Positions 44,062 to 53,045 of a DNA stretch of 64,000 nt are shown one piece after another. The notes beneath the pieces are model-generated. The model searched no databases and was not told the origin of the DNA. It saw only the letters and a program-made list of their open reading frames with translations. Origin of the DNA: an uncultured Myxococcales bacterium (GTDB taxonomy: Bacteria; Myxococcota_A; UBA9042). Within the stretch, counting starts at the first letter, position 1; the number at the start of each line of letters is the position of its first letter. The translations under genes and the position numbers were made by a program. The DNA lies in NCBI GenBank assembly GCA_903842345.1, contig CAIMLR010000023.1, positions 62,001 through 126,000 on the forward strand, given 5' to 3'.

Positions 44062-44090
44062 TTGACAGCCGCGGCGGTTCGGTCGATAGT
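44062..44090 (+). promoter_or_regulatory. candidate sigma70 promoter for the Ala/Pro-rich lipoprotein
   Basis: TTGACA, a 17-base spacer, GATAGT. It is back to back with the minus-strand promoter at 43952-43980 and lies 67 bases before the chosen ATG at 44158. The track ORF start at 44062 coincides with the -35 element and is therefore unlikely. Confidence 0.45.
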
Positions 44091-44157
44091 GCCGCCGCCT
44101 GTCACAAGACTGGGCAAAATGCGCCCACCGCGCGCGACCAAACACCAACGGCTGAGC

Positions 44158-45102
44158 ATGGCAACTTTGCAGCGATTCCAGATTTCCAGCCCCTTGCTCG
44201 TCGCAGCGCGACTGGCCTTGGGCCTGTCCCTCGCGCTGGGCGGTGTGGCGGGCTGCAAGAAGTCGACGGACGCCGGCGCAGCGGCACCGGGCGCCAAGCC
44301 GCCGATCGTCAAGGCCAAGAAGCCGACCGATGGCAAAGCCAAGGATGCCGCTGCCAAGGATGCCGCTGCCAAACCGGCTGAAGGCGACAAAGCCGCAGCG
44401 CCCGGTGTGGTTTCCCAGCGCGCGCCCGCACCGCACCCCGCCGCGGCACCTGAGGCACCAACGCCGGCTGCGGCGCCGACCCCTGCCATCGTGCCGCCTG
44501 TCGCTGCTGCTCCTGCGCCCGTCGTGCCCGTGCCCGCTGGCCGTGGCAAGCCCGCGGAAGTGGTCGCCAAAGCTGAGGCTGCCAAGCCCGAAGCCGCCAA
44601 GCCGGAGCCGCCGAAGCCCGCAGCCAAGGCGGAAGAGCCGCCCTTGCCGGCCGGCGCCGTGATTGTGCACGCCGCGCCGACCGAGGCGCCGCTGGATGTC
44701 AACGGCTACATCATCGCTGCGGACCTGCCCAAAGTGCTCGGCACCAAGCAGAAATTCCACCGGACAGAGCTCGCGGGCATCACGCCGACGCCCAACTACA
44801 ACGCCATGTTCTACGCGACGGAAAAGGCCGACCTGTTTGGCGTCAGCGTGCAAGTTTGGCGCGATCCCAACCTGGCTGAGAGCCGCACGCGCTTCAACAC
44901 GATGAAGAACTCGTACTCCAACGTCACGCCGACCAACAAGATCACGGACATGGGCTTTCGCTCGTTCTACGGCAACGTCGTGACTTTGGTATTTGTTGAC
45001 CCGCGCCGGCCGCTGCTCGCCGCCGTGTCCTGCGCGGCCAAGGTCTGCACGGGCGACCAGATGATTGAACTCGCCCGCCGCGTGGCTGAGCGCCTCCACT
45101 AG
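44158..45102 (+). CDS. lipoprotein with long Ala/Pro/Lys linker and globular C-terminal domain
   Basis: 314 residues from the ATG at 44158 (an ATG at 44119 is possible). The lipoprotein signal is long (LALGLSLALGGVAGC, Cys33). Residues about 35-175 form a Pro/Ala/Lys-rich linker with repeated short words (KDAAAKDAAAKPAE; AAKPEAAKPEPPKPAAK), long enough to span the periplasm. The C-terminal domain (about 185-314) has DLPKVLGTKQKFHRTELAG and NYNAMFYATEKADLFGVSVQVW and ends with a Cys pair (SCAAKVCTGD). It resembles small domains that reach the cell wall from the outer membrane, but no family is recognised. Confidence 0.8.
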   Translation: MATLQRFQISSPLLVAARLALGLSLALGGVAGCKKSTDAGAAAPGAKPPIVKAKKPTDGKAKDAAAKDAAAKPAEGDKAAAPGVVSQRAPAPHPAAAPEAPTPAAAPTPAIVPPVAAAPAPVVPVPAGRGKPAEVVAKAEAAKPEAAKPEPPKPAAKAEEPPLPAGAVIVHAAPTEAPLDVNGYIIAADLPKVLGTKQKFHRTELAGITPTPNYNAMFYATEKADLFGVSVQVWRDPNLAESRTRFNTMKNSYSNVTPTNKITDMGFRSFYGNVVTLVFVDPRRPLLAAVSCAAKVCTGDQMIELARRVAERLH

Positions 45103-45179
45103 ACAGGCTGACCTGAGTCCGACACCCAAGTGCGTCGGTCCGACCGGTTGCCTTCGACTGCCAAGCCGCCCGACGGACC

Positions 45180-46052
45180 CTACAGGTCGGCGAATGGATC
45201 CGCGTCTGCTTCCGGCGCCGGCTCCAGGTCGATCGTCGGCACGGGCTGCGTGCCCGGAAGGCCGCCCGACACGACAACGCGCGCGGACCGCAACAGCCGC
45301 CCGGCCAGCAGGTAGCCGCGCCCCACTTGGCGGATGACCTGACCCGGCGGCGCGTCCGATGGCGCTTGCGCGATATACTCGTGGAGGTGCGCGTCGTACG
45401 GTTGGCCCAGCGCGTCAAACGGCGTCACTTGCAGCACGCCAAACGCCCGCTGCCATTGGCCTTGCAGCATCGTCAGCGCCTCGCGGCCCTGTGTCGACAG
45501 GGTCTCGCGCGCCGCCAGATGGTCAAACACTTCCATCAGGTGATCCAGCGGCCCCAGCAGCGCGTTCAGGACGTTGCGCGCACCCTGATCGGGCAGGTCG
45601 AGCTCGGCGCGCTGCAGGCGCTTGCGCAGCTCATCGTGCTCCGCCCCGAGCTTGTGGTAGCGCTTGCGCGTCACGCTCAGGTCGGCCATCAACTGGTCCA
45701 GCTCTTTCTGGTCGCGCTCCTGACGATGGCGCGCGTCCATCAGCTTCAGCTTCAGGTCGCGGATTTGCTCGTCGCCGCCGGAAACCGGCATGCCGCGGAT
45801 CTCCGGCCGCGCCGGCAAGTCGCCTTGTGGCAGCGTCTCGGGCGCCGGCGGCTCCGCGGTCAACGCCTGATTCCGGGCGCTGATCTGCTCGGCTTCCACC
45901 GCTTCCACGGCAGCAAGCGCCTCCGCGAGCGCGTCGTCCAGGTCCAGCAGGCCGCCCGGTGGCAAATTCAGCGGCTCGGCCGACTCCGCAGCCTCGACGG
46001 GTGTCAGCGGCTCAGTGGCATCGGATATCGTCTCGGGCGCAGTGAAGTTCAT
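45180..46052 (-). CDS. grpE: GrpE-like nucleotide exchange factor
   Basis: 290 residues from the ATG at 46052, with GGAGAG six bases upstream. GrpE releases ADP from DnaK. Residues 1-80 are acidic and disordered. A long coiled coil follows (IRDLKLKLMDARHRQERDQKELDQLMADLS, about 95-165), then NVLNALLGPLDHLMEVFDHLA. The C-terminal beta domain has FDALGQPYDAHLHEYIAQAP and VIRQVGRGYLLAGRLLRSARVVVS, which match the GrpE consensus (FDPxxHEAV, GYxLxxRxLRxAxVVVS). It is longer than the usual 180-210 residues and is not next to dnaK or dnaJ here, so a specialised paralogue is possible. Confidence 0.82.
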   Translation of the reverse strand: MNFTAPETISDATEPLTPVEAAESAEPLNLPPGGLLDLDDALAEALAAVEAVEAEQISARNQALTAEPPAPETLPQGDLPARPEIRGMPVSGGDEQIRDLKLKLMDARHRQERDQKELDQLMADLSVTRKRYHKLGAEHDELRKRLQRAELDLPDQGARNVLNALLGPLDHLMEVFDHLAARETLSTQGREALTMLQGQWQRAFGVLQVTPFDALGQPYDAHLHEYIAQAPSDAPPGQVIRQVGRGYLLAGRLLRSARVVVSGGLPGTQPVPTIDLEPAPEADADPFADL

Positions 46053-46186
46053 GGGCATCTCTCCAGCGTGCACGGTACGGCTTTGGGAGACAAAGACAAG
46101 TATTGTGATTGCCTTGGTCGCCATCCGCACGGCCGATGCGCCGCGCCGCGTCCTGCAGGAAGGTGCGTGCGCGTCCTGCGGGCGAC

Positions 46187-47080
46187 CTAGCCGATGACGC
46201 GATTGCGGCCGTCGTGCTTGGCTTTGTACAGGTTCTCGTCGGCGCCCAGCAGCAGATCGTCCGGCCGACCCATCGTCTCGCTCAGCTCACTCACGCCAAA
46301 GCTCGCCGTCATCTTCAGCACATTCCCTTCAAATTCAAAGGAATGCTCTTCAATCTGGGCGCGGATCACTTCAGCAAACTTGGCTGCGGCGACCCGGTCC
46401 AGCTCTGGCAGCACCACGCAGAACTCCTCGCCGCCGTAGCGGGCAAAGAGCTCTTCGCGGCGGATGCGCGCGGCGACGAGGCGGGCGAATTCGCGGAGCA
46501 CAAAATCGCCCATCAAGTGGCCAAATCCGTCGTTGACGCGCTTGAAGTGGTCCAGATCGACCATGATGAGCGTCAGCGGCCGCTGATACCGCTTGGCGCG
46601 GGCGAACTCCTTCTCCAGGAAGTCGAGCAACGCCCGCTTGTTGGCAACCTGCGTCAGGCTGTCTTCAATCGTCAGCCGGTAGATTTCCTCGTGGTACGCG
46701 ACTTCGATGTTGTCGCCGGCGAGGTACTTGAAGATCGCATCGCCGGCTTGCACGTAGTCGCCGGTGACGAGCATTTCCTGGCCCTTGATCAGGACGTTGT
46801 TGCGGTACGTGCCGTTGGTCGATTGGTTGTCGACGACGCGGTGGCCGCCTTCCCACGGCTCGATGCGGGCATGCACGCGCGACACGCTGTCGCTCTTGAG
46901 CACGATGGTGTTGTCCGGATCGCGGCCGATCGTCACTTGGCGGTCGTTCAGGAGCAGGCGGCGGCCCAAATCCGGACCGCGCACTTGCACAAGGTACGCG
47001 TCACGCGTGACGTTCATCGCCAGGACATCGCGGACCGATGTGATGCGGGTTTGGGCGTCAAGCGGCGACGAACGGACCAT
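46187..47080 (-). CDS. FHA-GGDEF diguanylate cyclase
   Basis: 297 residues from the ATG at 47080; the track's GTG is 33 bases upstream. An FHA domain (about 30-115: VTIGRDPDNTIVLKSDSVSRVHARI, then STNGTYRNNVLI) binds phosphothreonine peptides. The GGDEF domain (about 140-295) has MVDLDHFKRVNDGFGHLMGD and YGGEEFCVVLPE, all catalytic positions intact. The I-site position reads RREE rather than RxxD, so product inhibition may be lost. A cyclase gated by a Ser/Thr kinase target is plausible, since this genome encodes such kinases nearby. No membrane helix. Confidence 0.93.
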   Translation of the reverse strand: MVRSSPLDAQTRITSVRDVLAMNVTRDAYLVQVRGPDLGRRLLLNDRQVTIGRDPDNTIVLKSDSVSRVHARIEPWEGGHRVVDNQSTNGTYRNNVLIKGQEMLVTGDYVQAGDAIFKYLAGDNIEVAYHEEIYRLTIEDSLTQVANKRALLDFLEKEFARAKRYQRPLTLIMVDLDHFKRVNDGFGHLMGDFVLREFARLVAARIRREELFARYGGEEFCVVLPELDRVAAAKFAEVIRAQIEEHSFEFEGNVLKMTASFGVSELSETMGRPDDLLLGADENLYKAKHDGRNRVIG

Positions 47081-47268
47081 GCGCTTTCTCGTGTGTATCG
47101 GCGTCGGGGTCACGTTGAGATCTCAACGCAAAAACCGCGGCGCAATGCGGAAAAGTCTTTCCACTTGGATGCGGTACGCCACCTCTGTGCGCACGGGGGA
47201 GGAGCAGCACAGGTACAAGACACACCGGTCAAGTTTCAGGGTACCATTGAGTCGGGCCGAGATCAACG

Positions 47269-48318
47269 TCAGGTGCGTTCCCGCACGTACCGCACGAGCG
47301 CCTCGACGTAGGACGGCGCGGCAGGGCATTCGATGCCGCTGGGGCCAAGCAGCGCCCGCGCCCGGCTGTTGTCGTAGTACACGTCGGTGTCAAACCAGTC
47401 GAGGAACGTGCGCTCGTTGCGGACAAAATCGCGCACCAACGGCAGGTTCAGGACCGCGCGGCTCAGGCCTTCCGGGAGAAAGATCGTCGGGCGCGGCTTG
47501 TTGGCGGCGTCAGCGACCGCATCGTAGAACTGCCGGGCCGTGAGCGGCTGCGGATCGGTGAGGTGGAACGTTCCGCCCAGCGCGTCGGGATGGCGGGTCA
47601 GGAACAGCGCGGCGCGCGCGGCGTAGTCAACCGGCACGAGGTGCAGCGGGTGCTGACCGCGACCGGGCAGCGGCACGGGCGTCTGCCCCGCGTGGACGAT
47701 GGCGTTGACCAGCAGGTAGGGGCCATCGAGGCGCGACACCGCGCCTGTCACCGAATCGCCAACCAGGATCGATGGCCGCACGATCGTGATCGGCAGCTTC
47801 GCCATCGCCGTGCGCGCCAGCCGTTCCGCCTCAGCCTTGGTCTCTTCATAGGCATTGCGAAAGTGCTGGCCGACGAACAGCTCATCCTCGCGCACAACGC
47901 CTTCGCGATCGCCGGCGACAAACGCGGTGGACCAGAGGCAAATCCGCTCCAGCTTGCGCATCCCCAGGCACACCTCCAGCACTTCCCGCAGCCCCTCGAC
48001 GTTGACCTCGCGCATGCGCGGCGCCTGGATGCCGAGGTAGGAGATCGCGGCCGCGTGGTGCACTTCCTGGACTTCCGCATGGAGCATGCGGATTTGCATG
48101 CCGCTCAGGCCCATGTCCAGCTCCAGGATGTCCCCCTGCAGCATCGCGATCTGGCCGGGCTCCCCGATGAGTTCCGCGGCGAACGCCTGCGCGTCCGGGA
48201 TGAACTTGGCGCGGACGAGCAGCAACACGCGGTCGCCGCCTTGCACCAGCATGCGAATCTGCTCGCGGGCAACGTCCGTCGGAAAGCCGGTTACCAGGAC
48301 GGTTTTGCTGCTGGCCAT
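47269..48318 (-). CDS. extended SDR (thioester-reductase or epimerase-like)
   Basis: 349 residues from the ATG at 48318; a TTG precedes it directly. The NAD(P) motif is VLVTGFPTDVAREQIRMLV, where the usual TGxxGxxG is loosened to TGFPTDVA. HHAAAISYLGIQAPRMREVNVEGLREVL and the catalytic NAYEETKAEAERL (YxxxK) follow. The C-terminal part (FHLTDPQPLTARQFYDAVAD) is like thioester-reductase or male-sterility-type SDRs acting on fatty acyl substrates. It precedes FHA-GGDEF on the same strand and follows coaE after 33 bases. Substrate unknown. Confidence 0.82.
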   Translation of the reverse strand: MASSKTVLVTGFPTDVAREQIRMLVQGGDRVLLLVRAKFIPDAQAFAAELIGEPGQIAMLQGDILELDMGLSGMQIRMLHAEVQEVHHAAAISYLGIQAPRMREVNVEGLREVLEVCLGMRKLERICLWSTAFVAGDREGVVREDELFVGQHFRNAYEETKAEAERLARTAMAKLPITIVRPSILVGDSVTGAVSRLDGPYLLVNAIVHAGQTPVPLPGRGQHPLHLVPVDYAARAALFLTRHPDALGGTFHLTDPQPLTARQFYDAVADAANKPRPTIFLPEGLSRAVLNLPLVRDFVRNERTFLDWFDTDVYYDNSRARALLGPSGIECPAAPSYVEALVRYVRERT

Positions 48319-48351
48319 CAACTTGCCTTTCCTTTGCGCGCGGCGCCCGGG

Positions 48352-48945
48352 TTACTGCGGAAGCTGCTGCCAGAGCTGTGCGATGCGAGCGTGAAGCTCT
48401 GCCAGCGTGCCGTCGTTGTCAAGGACCGCCGTCGCCGCTGCTTTTCGCCGCGCGCCCGGCCACTGGGCGGCAATGCGCGCGCGCGCCTGGTCCGCGGTCA
48501 AGCCATTGCGCGCGACGATGCGCGCCACCTGCGTCTCAGGCGCGCACTCAACGGTCCACACCGCATCGCAGTCGCCGGCAAGCGCCATCTCCAGCAGCAG
48601 GGGCACGTCCAGCACGCACACGCGTACGCCATCCGCCCGCGCCCGCGCCACGTCCGCGCGCAGGCGCTGCAGGATCAGCGGGTGCAGCAGGGCGTTCAGG
48701 TCCAGCCGCGCCTGATCGTCGCTGAACACGAGTTGCCCAAGGCGCGGCCGGTCGAGCTGGCCGTCGGGCTGCAGCATCTCCGCGCCAAAGCGCTCCACGA
48801 CGCGCTGCAGACCCGATTGGCCGGGCTGCACGACGTCCCGGGCGACGCGATCGCCATCCAGGATGCGCGCGCCGAGCGTCGCCAGATAGCTGGAAACTGT
48901 GGATTTGCCGCAGCCGATGCCGCCTGTCAGACCGAGGACAAACAT
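48352..48945 (-). CDS. coaE: dephospho-CoA kinase
   Basis: 197 residues, the normal length. It catalyses the last step of coenzyme A synthesis. Walker A GLTGGIGCGKSTVSSYL opens the protein; ILDGDRVARDVVQPG (about 28-42) corresponds to the IDAD motif, with Gly replacing Ala. LLHPLILQRLRADV and VCVLDVPLLLEMALAGDCDAVW are canonical for the family. It lies 30 bases downstream of an FHA-AgmX gene and is probably in that transcript. Confidence 0.95.
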   Translation of the reverse strand: MFVLGLTGGIGCGKSTVSSYLATLGARILDGDRVARDVVQPGQSGLQRVVERFGAEMLQPDGQLDRPRLGQLVFSDDQARLDLNALLHPLILQRLRADVARARADGVRVCVLDVPLLLEMALAGDCDAVWTVECAPETQVARIVARNGLTADQARARIAAQWPGARRKAAATAVLDNDGTLAELHARIAQLWQQLPQ

Positions 48946-48975
48946 GCCGCCTCGTTGCAGGCTGTCGCCGTCAGC

Positions 48976-50766
48976 TCAGCTCTTGGTGAAGACGAAGGAT
49001 TGGTTGAACTGCTTGGGCGAGGGCAGGATGGGCAAGCCGCGGATCGACTTGAACTTGCTCTCGATGCAGTCCTTGAAGCCGCCCTCGGCGCCGGAGACCG
49101 TCACGTCCGTAATCGTGCCCGCGGTGCCGACGGTGAAGCTGACCTTCACCTTGCCGCTCACGTCCGGATTGTCGCGCAACGCCGCTTCATAGCAGGCTTT
49201 GACCGCCGCAGCGCGGCCAGCGACCTTCTTGGCGATGTTGTCCTTGCCGCTGCCATCGCCGCCGTCGTCGCCGTCGAGGCCGCCCAGCTTGACCGCGGCG
49301 ATCGGCTCTTTCTTGACCGGGGCATCGACCTTGGCCACGTCCGCTTTGCGCTCGCCAAAGCCGCCGCCTTTGCCTTTGACTTTTTCGATCGTGCCGCCGC
49401 CGCCGCCGCCGCCTTCCAGCTTCAGCCCGCCGCCGCCGGGACCGCCGGCCGCGTCATCGCCGCCACCGCCGCCGAACTTGGCCGTCACAGTGCCTTCGCC
49501 GTCGCCGCCATCGTCGGCAAACAGCTTGGTCGCCGCGCCGTTGGCGCCCACAAGCGCGCCCGCCACCGTATTCTTGACCACTGCCTCGCGCGCGTTGCGC
49601 TTCAGCGTTTCCGGATCCACGGTCTGGCCGGTCGACTGCGGCTTTTCCGCGGCCGGCTTCTTGTCCGGCACCTTGGCCTTCTCGATTTCCTTCTTTGTCT
49701 CTTCCTTGGCCTTGTCGGACATGATGTCCACGACCGGCTTCTCTTCGTCCTTGGGCTCTTCCTTCTCTTCGATCACGACCTCAAACGTCGTGTGCGCGAG
49801 TTCTTCTTCCGCCGAGGACTTGTCCAGGAACTTGCCCGTCGTCGCGTGGAAAAGCAGCGCCTGACCGACGATCGAGCCAATCAGCACGAAGGCGCCGAGG
49901 AAGGAGAGCGTCCACACCGAATCGGCGAGAAACGGCGCAGCAAGCTTGGAACCGAGGCTCTTGCGGGCAAAAGTCGGCACCGTCACCGACTGCTTCAGCA
50001 CCTGGAACAGCACCGTGTACGGCCCCATCGTGCAGCGACCGCGCGCTTTGAGCGGCACGTCAAACGTCACGAAATCGCCTTCCAGCTTGGCGAGGCCCTT
50101 TTGCGCCGCATCCTTGTTGTCGACGACCGGCTGGCCTTCGATCGCCAAACGGAAGACGGAGTCCTTGGGGATGCGCGCGCGGAACTTGTTGCTGCTCTTG
50201 TCGAACGTGAAGCCGGCGTCGCCGCCTTTGTAGTCGACGTCCGGCAGGGAAATCGTCTTGGTCGGACCGACGCCGATCAGCACCGGCTTGTGGCCGTGGA
50301 AGATCTCGTCGGACAGCAGCCGATCCTCGTGGACCAGGCCGATGCGCAGCACGGTCTCTTCGCGCGTCACGGTCGGAATCGCGTCGCCGCGGACGAACTG
50401 GAACATGACGACGAGGTCGCCCATCGAGACGGAGCCGCCGGTGAACGGTTCGATCGGGTAGATGCGCTGGCCGTTGACGGTCTTGACCTGGGTGCTGTCG
50501 ACGCCGTCGTTGCCCGCAGGCCCGCCGCGGAGCACCAGCTTGTGGGTCGGATCGGTCGGCAGAACGATGTGGTACGCGCCGTGATCGACAACGGCCAACG
50601 TGATGTGCGCGGGAAAGCCCGGGTAGTCCTTGGCGGTGACGGCGACTGTGCTGTCCGGTCGGCTGCCGACGCTCACGTCAAGGCGGCGGTCAAGCACGCG
50701 TTCAGCGACCACCTGGCTACGCCAGACTACGCCGACTCGCAATACCCGGCTCGTATCAACTGCCAT
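48976..50766 (-). CDS. FHA-like / transmembrane / Gly-rich / AgmX-PglI C-terminal protein (copy 2)
   Basis: 596 residues. Two FHA-like beta modules lie at about 5-115 and 128-245 (VLRVGVVWRSQVVAERVLDR; VLRIGLVHEDRLLSDEIFH). One membrane helix (TLSFLGAFVLIGSIVGQALLF) sits near 280. A charged Glu/Lys/Asp segment and a Gly-rich region (FGGGGGDDAAGGPGGGGLKL) follow. The last 95 residues are the AgmX/PglI C-terminal domain: AAVKACYEAALRDNPDVSG, KVKVSFTVGTAGTITDVTVSG. That domain resembles TonB and is typical of Myxococcota envelope-spanning proteins such as those of the gliding apparatus. Topology suggests FHA inside and the TonB-like end in the periplasm. It is a tandem paralogue of the next gene upstream. 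Confidence 0.85.
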   Translation of the reverse strand: MAVDTSRVLRVGVVWRSQVVAERVLDRRLDVSVGSRPDSTVAVTAKDYPGFPAHITLAVVDHGAYHIVLPTDPTHKLVLRGGPAGNDGVDSTQVKTVNGQRIYPIEPFTGGSVSMGDLVVMFQFVRGDAIPTVTREETVLRIGLVHEDRLLSDEIFHGHKPVLIGVGPTKTISLPDVDYKGGDAGFTFDKSSNKFRARIPKDSVFRLAIEGQPVVDNKDAAQKGLAKLEGDFVTFDVPLKARGRCTMGPYTVLFQVLKQSVTVPTFARKSLGSKLAAPFLADSVWTLSFLGAFVLIGSIVGQALLFHATTGKFLDKSSAEEELAHTTFEVVIEEKEEPKDEEKPVVDIMSDKAKEETKKEIEKAKVPDKKPAAEKPQSTGQTVDPETLKRNAREAVVKNTVAGALVGANGAATKLFADDGGDGEGTVTAKFGGGGGDDAAGGPGGGGLKLEGGGGGGGTIEKVKGKGGGFGERKADVAKVDAPVKKEPIAAVKLGGLDGDDGGDGSGKDNIAKKVAGRAAAVKACYEAALRDNPDVSGKVKVSFTVGTAGTITDVTVSGAEGGFKDCIESKFKSIRGLPILPSPKQFNQSFVFTKS

Positions 50767-50777
50767 GCGCGCCTCAG

Positions 50778-50837
50778 TCTTCCAAATGCCAGCGGAATCT
50801 TCCGAATGCCAACAGAGTCTTCCAGGTGCCTGCAGAC
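50778..50837 (-). repeat. three tandem 20-bp repeats in front of the FHA-AgmX copy 2 start
   Basis: On the plus strand the units read TCTTCCAAATGCCAGCGGAA, TCTTCCGAATGCCAACAGAG and TCTTCCAGGTGCCTGCAGAC with no gap. They begin 12 bases upstream of the ATG at 50766 and would lie in its 5' untranslated region or promoter. Spacing of nearly two helical turns would suit a cooperative DNA-binding protein, and a role in the mRNA is equally possible. Confidence 0.6.
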
Positions 50838-50986
50838 GCTCAAGCCCAATGCCGAGGTCTGCGCGGCCGCCGATGCTAACGGCCGTCGCTTACGCGTGTC
50901 AAACAATCCGTGCGTTCGGCGGTGTCTTTCCTGCGACAGATTCGCATTCAACCTGCCGACGCGTCGCCCACGCGCGGCAACCTCGC

Positions 50987-52771
50987 CTAACTCTTTGTGA
51001 ACACGAACGACTGACTGAACTGCTTGGGCGCGGCGAGAATGGGCAACCCGCGGATCGCCTTGAATTTGCCTTCGATGCAGTCCTTGAAGCCGCCGTCCGC
51101 GCCGGAGACCGTGACGTCCGTCACCGTGCCAGCCGTTCCGACCGTGAAGCTGACCTTGACCTTGCCGCTGACGTCCGGATTGTCCCGCAAGGCCGCTTCA
51201 TAGCAGGCTTTTACCGCGCCGGCCTTGCTCGCGACTTTCTTGGCGATGTCGCCCTTGCTGCCGTCGCCGCCGTCGTCGCCGTCCAGGCCGCCGAGCTTGA
51301 CCGACGCCTGCGCTTCGACCTTCTTGGGCTCATCAACTTTCACAACGTCCGCTTTGCGTTCGCCGAAACCGCCGCCCTTGCCCTTCACTTTCTCGATCGT
51401 GCCGCCGCCCTTGCCGCCGCCTTCAATCTGCAGGCCGCCTTTGCCGGGGCCGCCCGTGTCGCCGTCGCCGGCCGCGCCGCCAAATTTCGCCGTCACAGTG
51501 CCTTCGCCGTCGCCGCCATCGTCGGCAAAGAGCTTGGTCGCCGCGCCATTGGCACCGACGAGCGCGCCCGCCACGGAGTTCTTGACAACCGCCTCGCGGG
51601 CGTTGCGCTTCGCCTCTTCCGGATCGACCGTCTGGCCCGTCGACACCGGCTTCTTGTCCGCGTCGCTGGCCTTGTCCGGCGCCTTGTCCGCGACCTTTTT
51701 CTCGTCTTTGGCAGGCTTTTTGTCAGACGGCGCCTGAATTGGCACCGCGTCGACAACCTTCTCGTCCGCCGGCTCTTCTTTCGGCGGCTCTTCCTTCTGC
51801 TCGATCTGGATTTCGATCGGCCCGCGGGCGATTTCATCCTCCGCCTTGGCCTTGTCCAAATACTTGCCCGTGGAGCTCTGGAACAGCAGCGCCTGACCGA
51901 CGATGGCGCCGACAAGCAGGAACGCGCCCAGAAACGAGATCGTCCACGTCGGCTCGACGATGAATGGCCCGATGATGCGCTGGCCCAGCGTCTTGGGCGG
52001 GAAAGCCGGGACCGTCACCGTCTGCTTGATCACCTGGAACAGCACGGTGTGCTGGCCCATGACGATGCGACCGCGCGTGCTCAAGGGCAGATGCACGATG
52101 ACGTCATTGCCGTCCTGCCGCGCCTTGGCCTTGGCCAGCAGTTCCTTGAGCTCCAGCGGTCCGCCATCCGTCGCGACGCGCATCCGCATGGTCGCGGGCG
52201 CCCGGAGGGTGAACGAACCGTCGCGGTTGTTCGTGAACTTGATCGCCGGGCCCTGGTAGTCCTCGTCCGGCAGCACGATCGACAGGTTCTTCTGATTGCC
52301 GATGGTGATCTGCTTGTCGTTGTCGAACACGCGATCGGAAATCAAGCGCTCGTCGTAGACAAGGCCGACGCGCAGCACGTTGCTTTCGCGCGTGATGGTC
52401 GGCGTGGAGTCCGCGCGGACAAACTGGAACATGATCGTGACGTCGCCGATGGACAGCGAGCCGCCGGCGGCGTTCTCAATCGCGATGGCGCGCTTGCCGC
52501 GGACCGTCATGGCCGCGCCCTTTTCGGTCGTGCCGCGCACGCTCACGCGCGCCGACGGATCGCTCGGCACCAGCAGGTAATACTGGTTGTTCTCGATCGC
52601 CAGCAACTCGATGGAATCGGGAAATTCCGGGTAATCTTTGGCGGGAATCTGGATGGTCGAGCCGGCGCGCAGGCCGACCGTGACGTCGATGCGGCGATCG
52701 AGCACTTCCTCGTGCACGATGCTGCCGCGGTAGACGACGCCCAATCGAACATTGCGGTTGGCAGTACTCAT
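50987..52771 (-). CDS. FHA-like / transmembrane / Gly-rich / AgmX-PglI C-terminal protein (copy 1)
   Basis: 594 residues from the ATG at 52771; the 648-aa track ORF begins inside the promoter. Same architecture as its downstream neighbour: two FHA-like modules (VRLGVVYRGSIVHEEVLDRR; VLRVGLVYDERLISDRVFD), a membrane helix (TISFLGAFLLVGAIVGQALLF) near 285, a long charged linker with KKPAKDEKKVADKAPDK, a Gly-rich region, and the AgmX/PglI domain (GAVKACYEAALRDNPDVSG). The last 180 residues are close to identical to those of copy 2, while the N-terminal half differs at most positions. The likely function is an envelope-spanning signalling or force-coupling protein. Confidence 0.85.
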   Translation of the reverse strand: MSTANRNVRLGVVYRGSIVHEEVLDRRIDVTVGLRAGSTIQIPAKDYPEFPDSIELLAIENNQYYLLVPSDPSARVSVRGTTEKGAAMTVRGKRAIAIENAAGGSLSIGDVTIMFQFVRADSTPTITRESNVLRVGLVYDERLISDRVFDNDKQITIGNQKNLSIVLPDEDYQGPAIKFTNNRDGSFTLRAPATMRMRVATDGGPLELKELLAKAKARQDGNDVIVHLPLSTRGRIVMGQHTVLFQVIKQTVTVPAFPPKTLGQRIIGPFIVEPTWTISFLGAFLLVGAIVGQALLFQSSTGKYLDKAKAEDEIARGPIEIQIEQKEEPPKEEPADEKVVDAVPIQAPSDKKPAKDEKKVADKAPDKASDADKKPVSTGQTVDPEEAKRNAREAVVKNSVAGALVGANGAATKLFADDGGDGEGTVTAKFGGAAGDGDTGGPGKGGLQIEGGGKGGGTIEKVKGKGGGFGERKADVVKVDEPKKVEAQASVKLGGLDGDDGGDGSKGDIAKKVASKAGAVKACYEAALRDNPDVSGKVKVSFTVGTAGTVTDVTVSGADGGFKDCIEGKFKAIRGLPILAAPKQFSQSFVFTKS

Positions 52772-52904
52772 GAAGCGCCCCGTCTCAGATCGTGCAGGTT
52801 TGTGTCCTTGCGAACAGTCGCCTGACCTTGGCCGTTTTCGGACCTGTGTGTCGCGGCCGAGCTTACCCACAAGGTTCGGCCAATCACACGTCGCTTGAAT
52901 AGAG

Positions 52905-52933
52905 ACACTAACCAGCCAATGGATTGCTGTCAA
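52905..52933 (-). promoter_or_regulatory. candidate sigma70 promoter for the FHA-AgmX operon
   Basis: On the minus strand: TTGACA (consensus), 17-base spacer, TAGTGT. It lies 134 bases before the ATG at 52771. Confidence 0.5.
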
Positions 52934-53016
52934 CGAACTGCGCCTGCCGCCACCCGAGCGCCGTTGTCCTTGAGACGCGCGGCGCGCGGATTCGATCTAT
53001 CGCCGGGCGCATCGGC

Positions 53017-53045
53017 TTGCTGTGTGCCCGCCGCCAGCGTAAGCT
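53017..53045 (+). promoter_or_regulatory. candidate sigma70 promoter for the 53090-56516 operon
   Basis: TTGCTG, 17-base spacer, TAAGCT. The same -10 hexamer followed by CC occurs in front of mfd. GAGGAGG lies eight bases before the ATG at 53090. Confidence 0.35.

Noticed and set aside
47563-51000. 1145-residue plus-strand ORF
   Set aside because: Covers the antisense of the SDR, coaE and FHA-AgmX genes, ignoring their boundaries; no motif.
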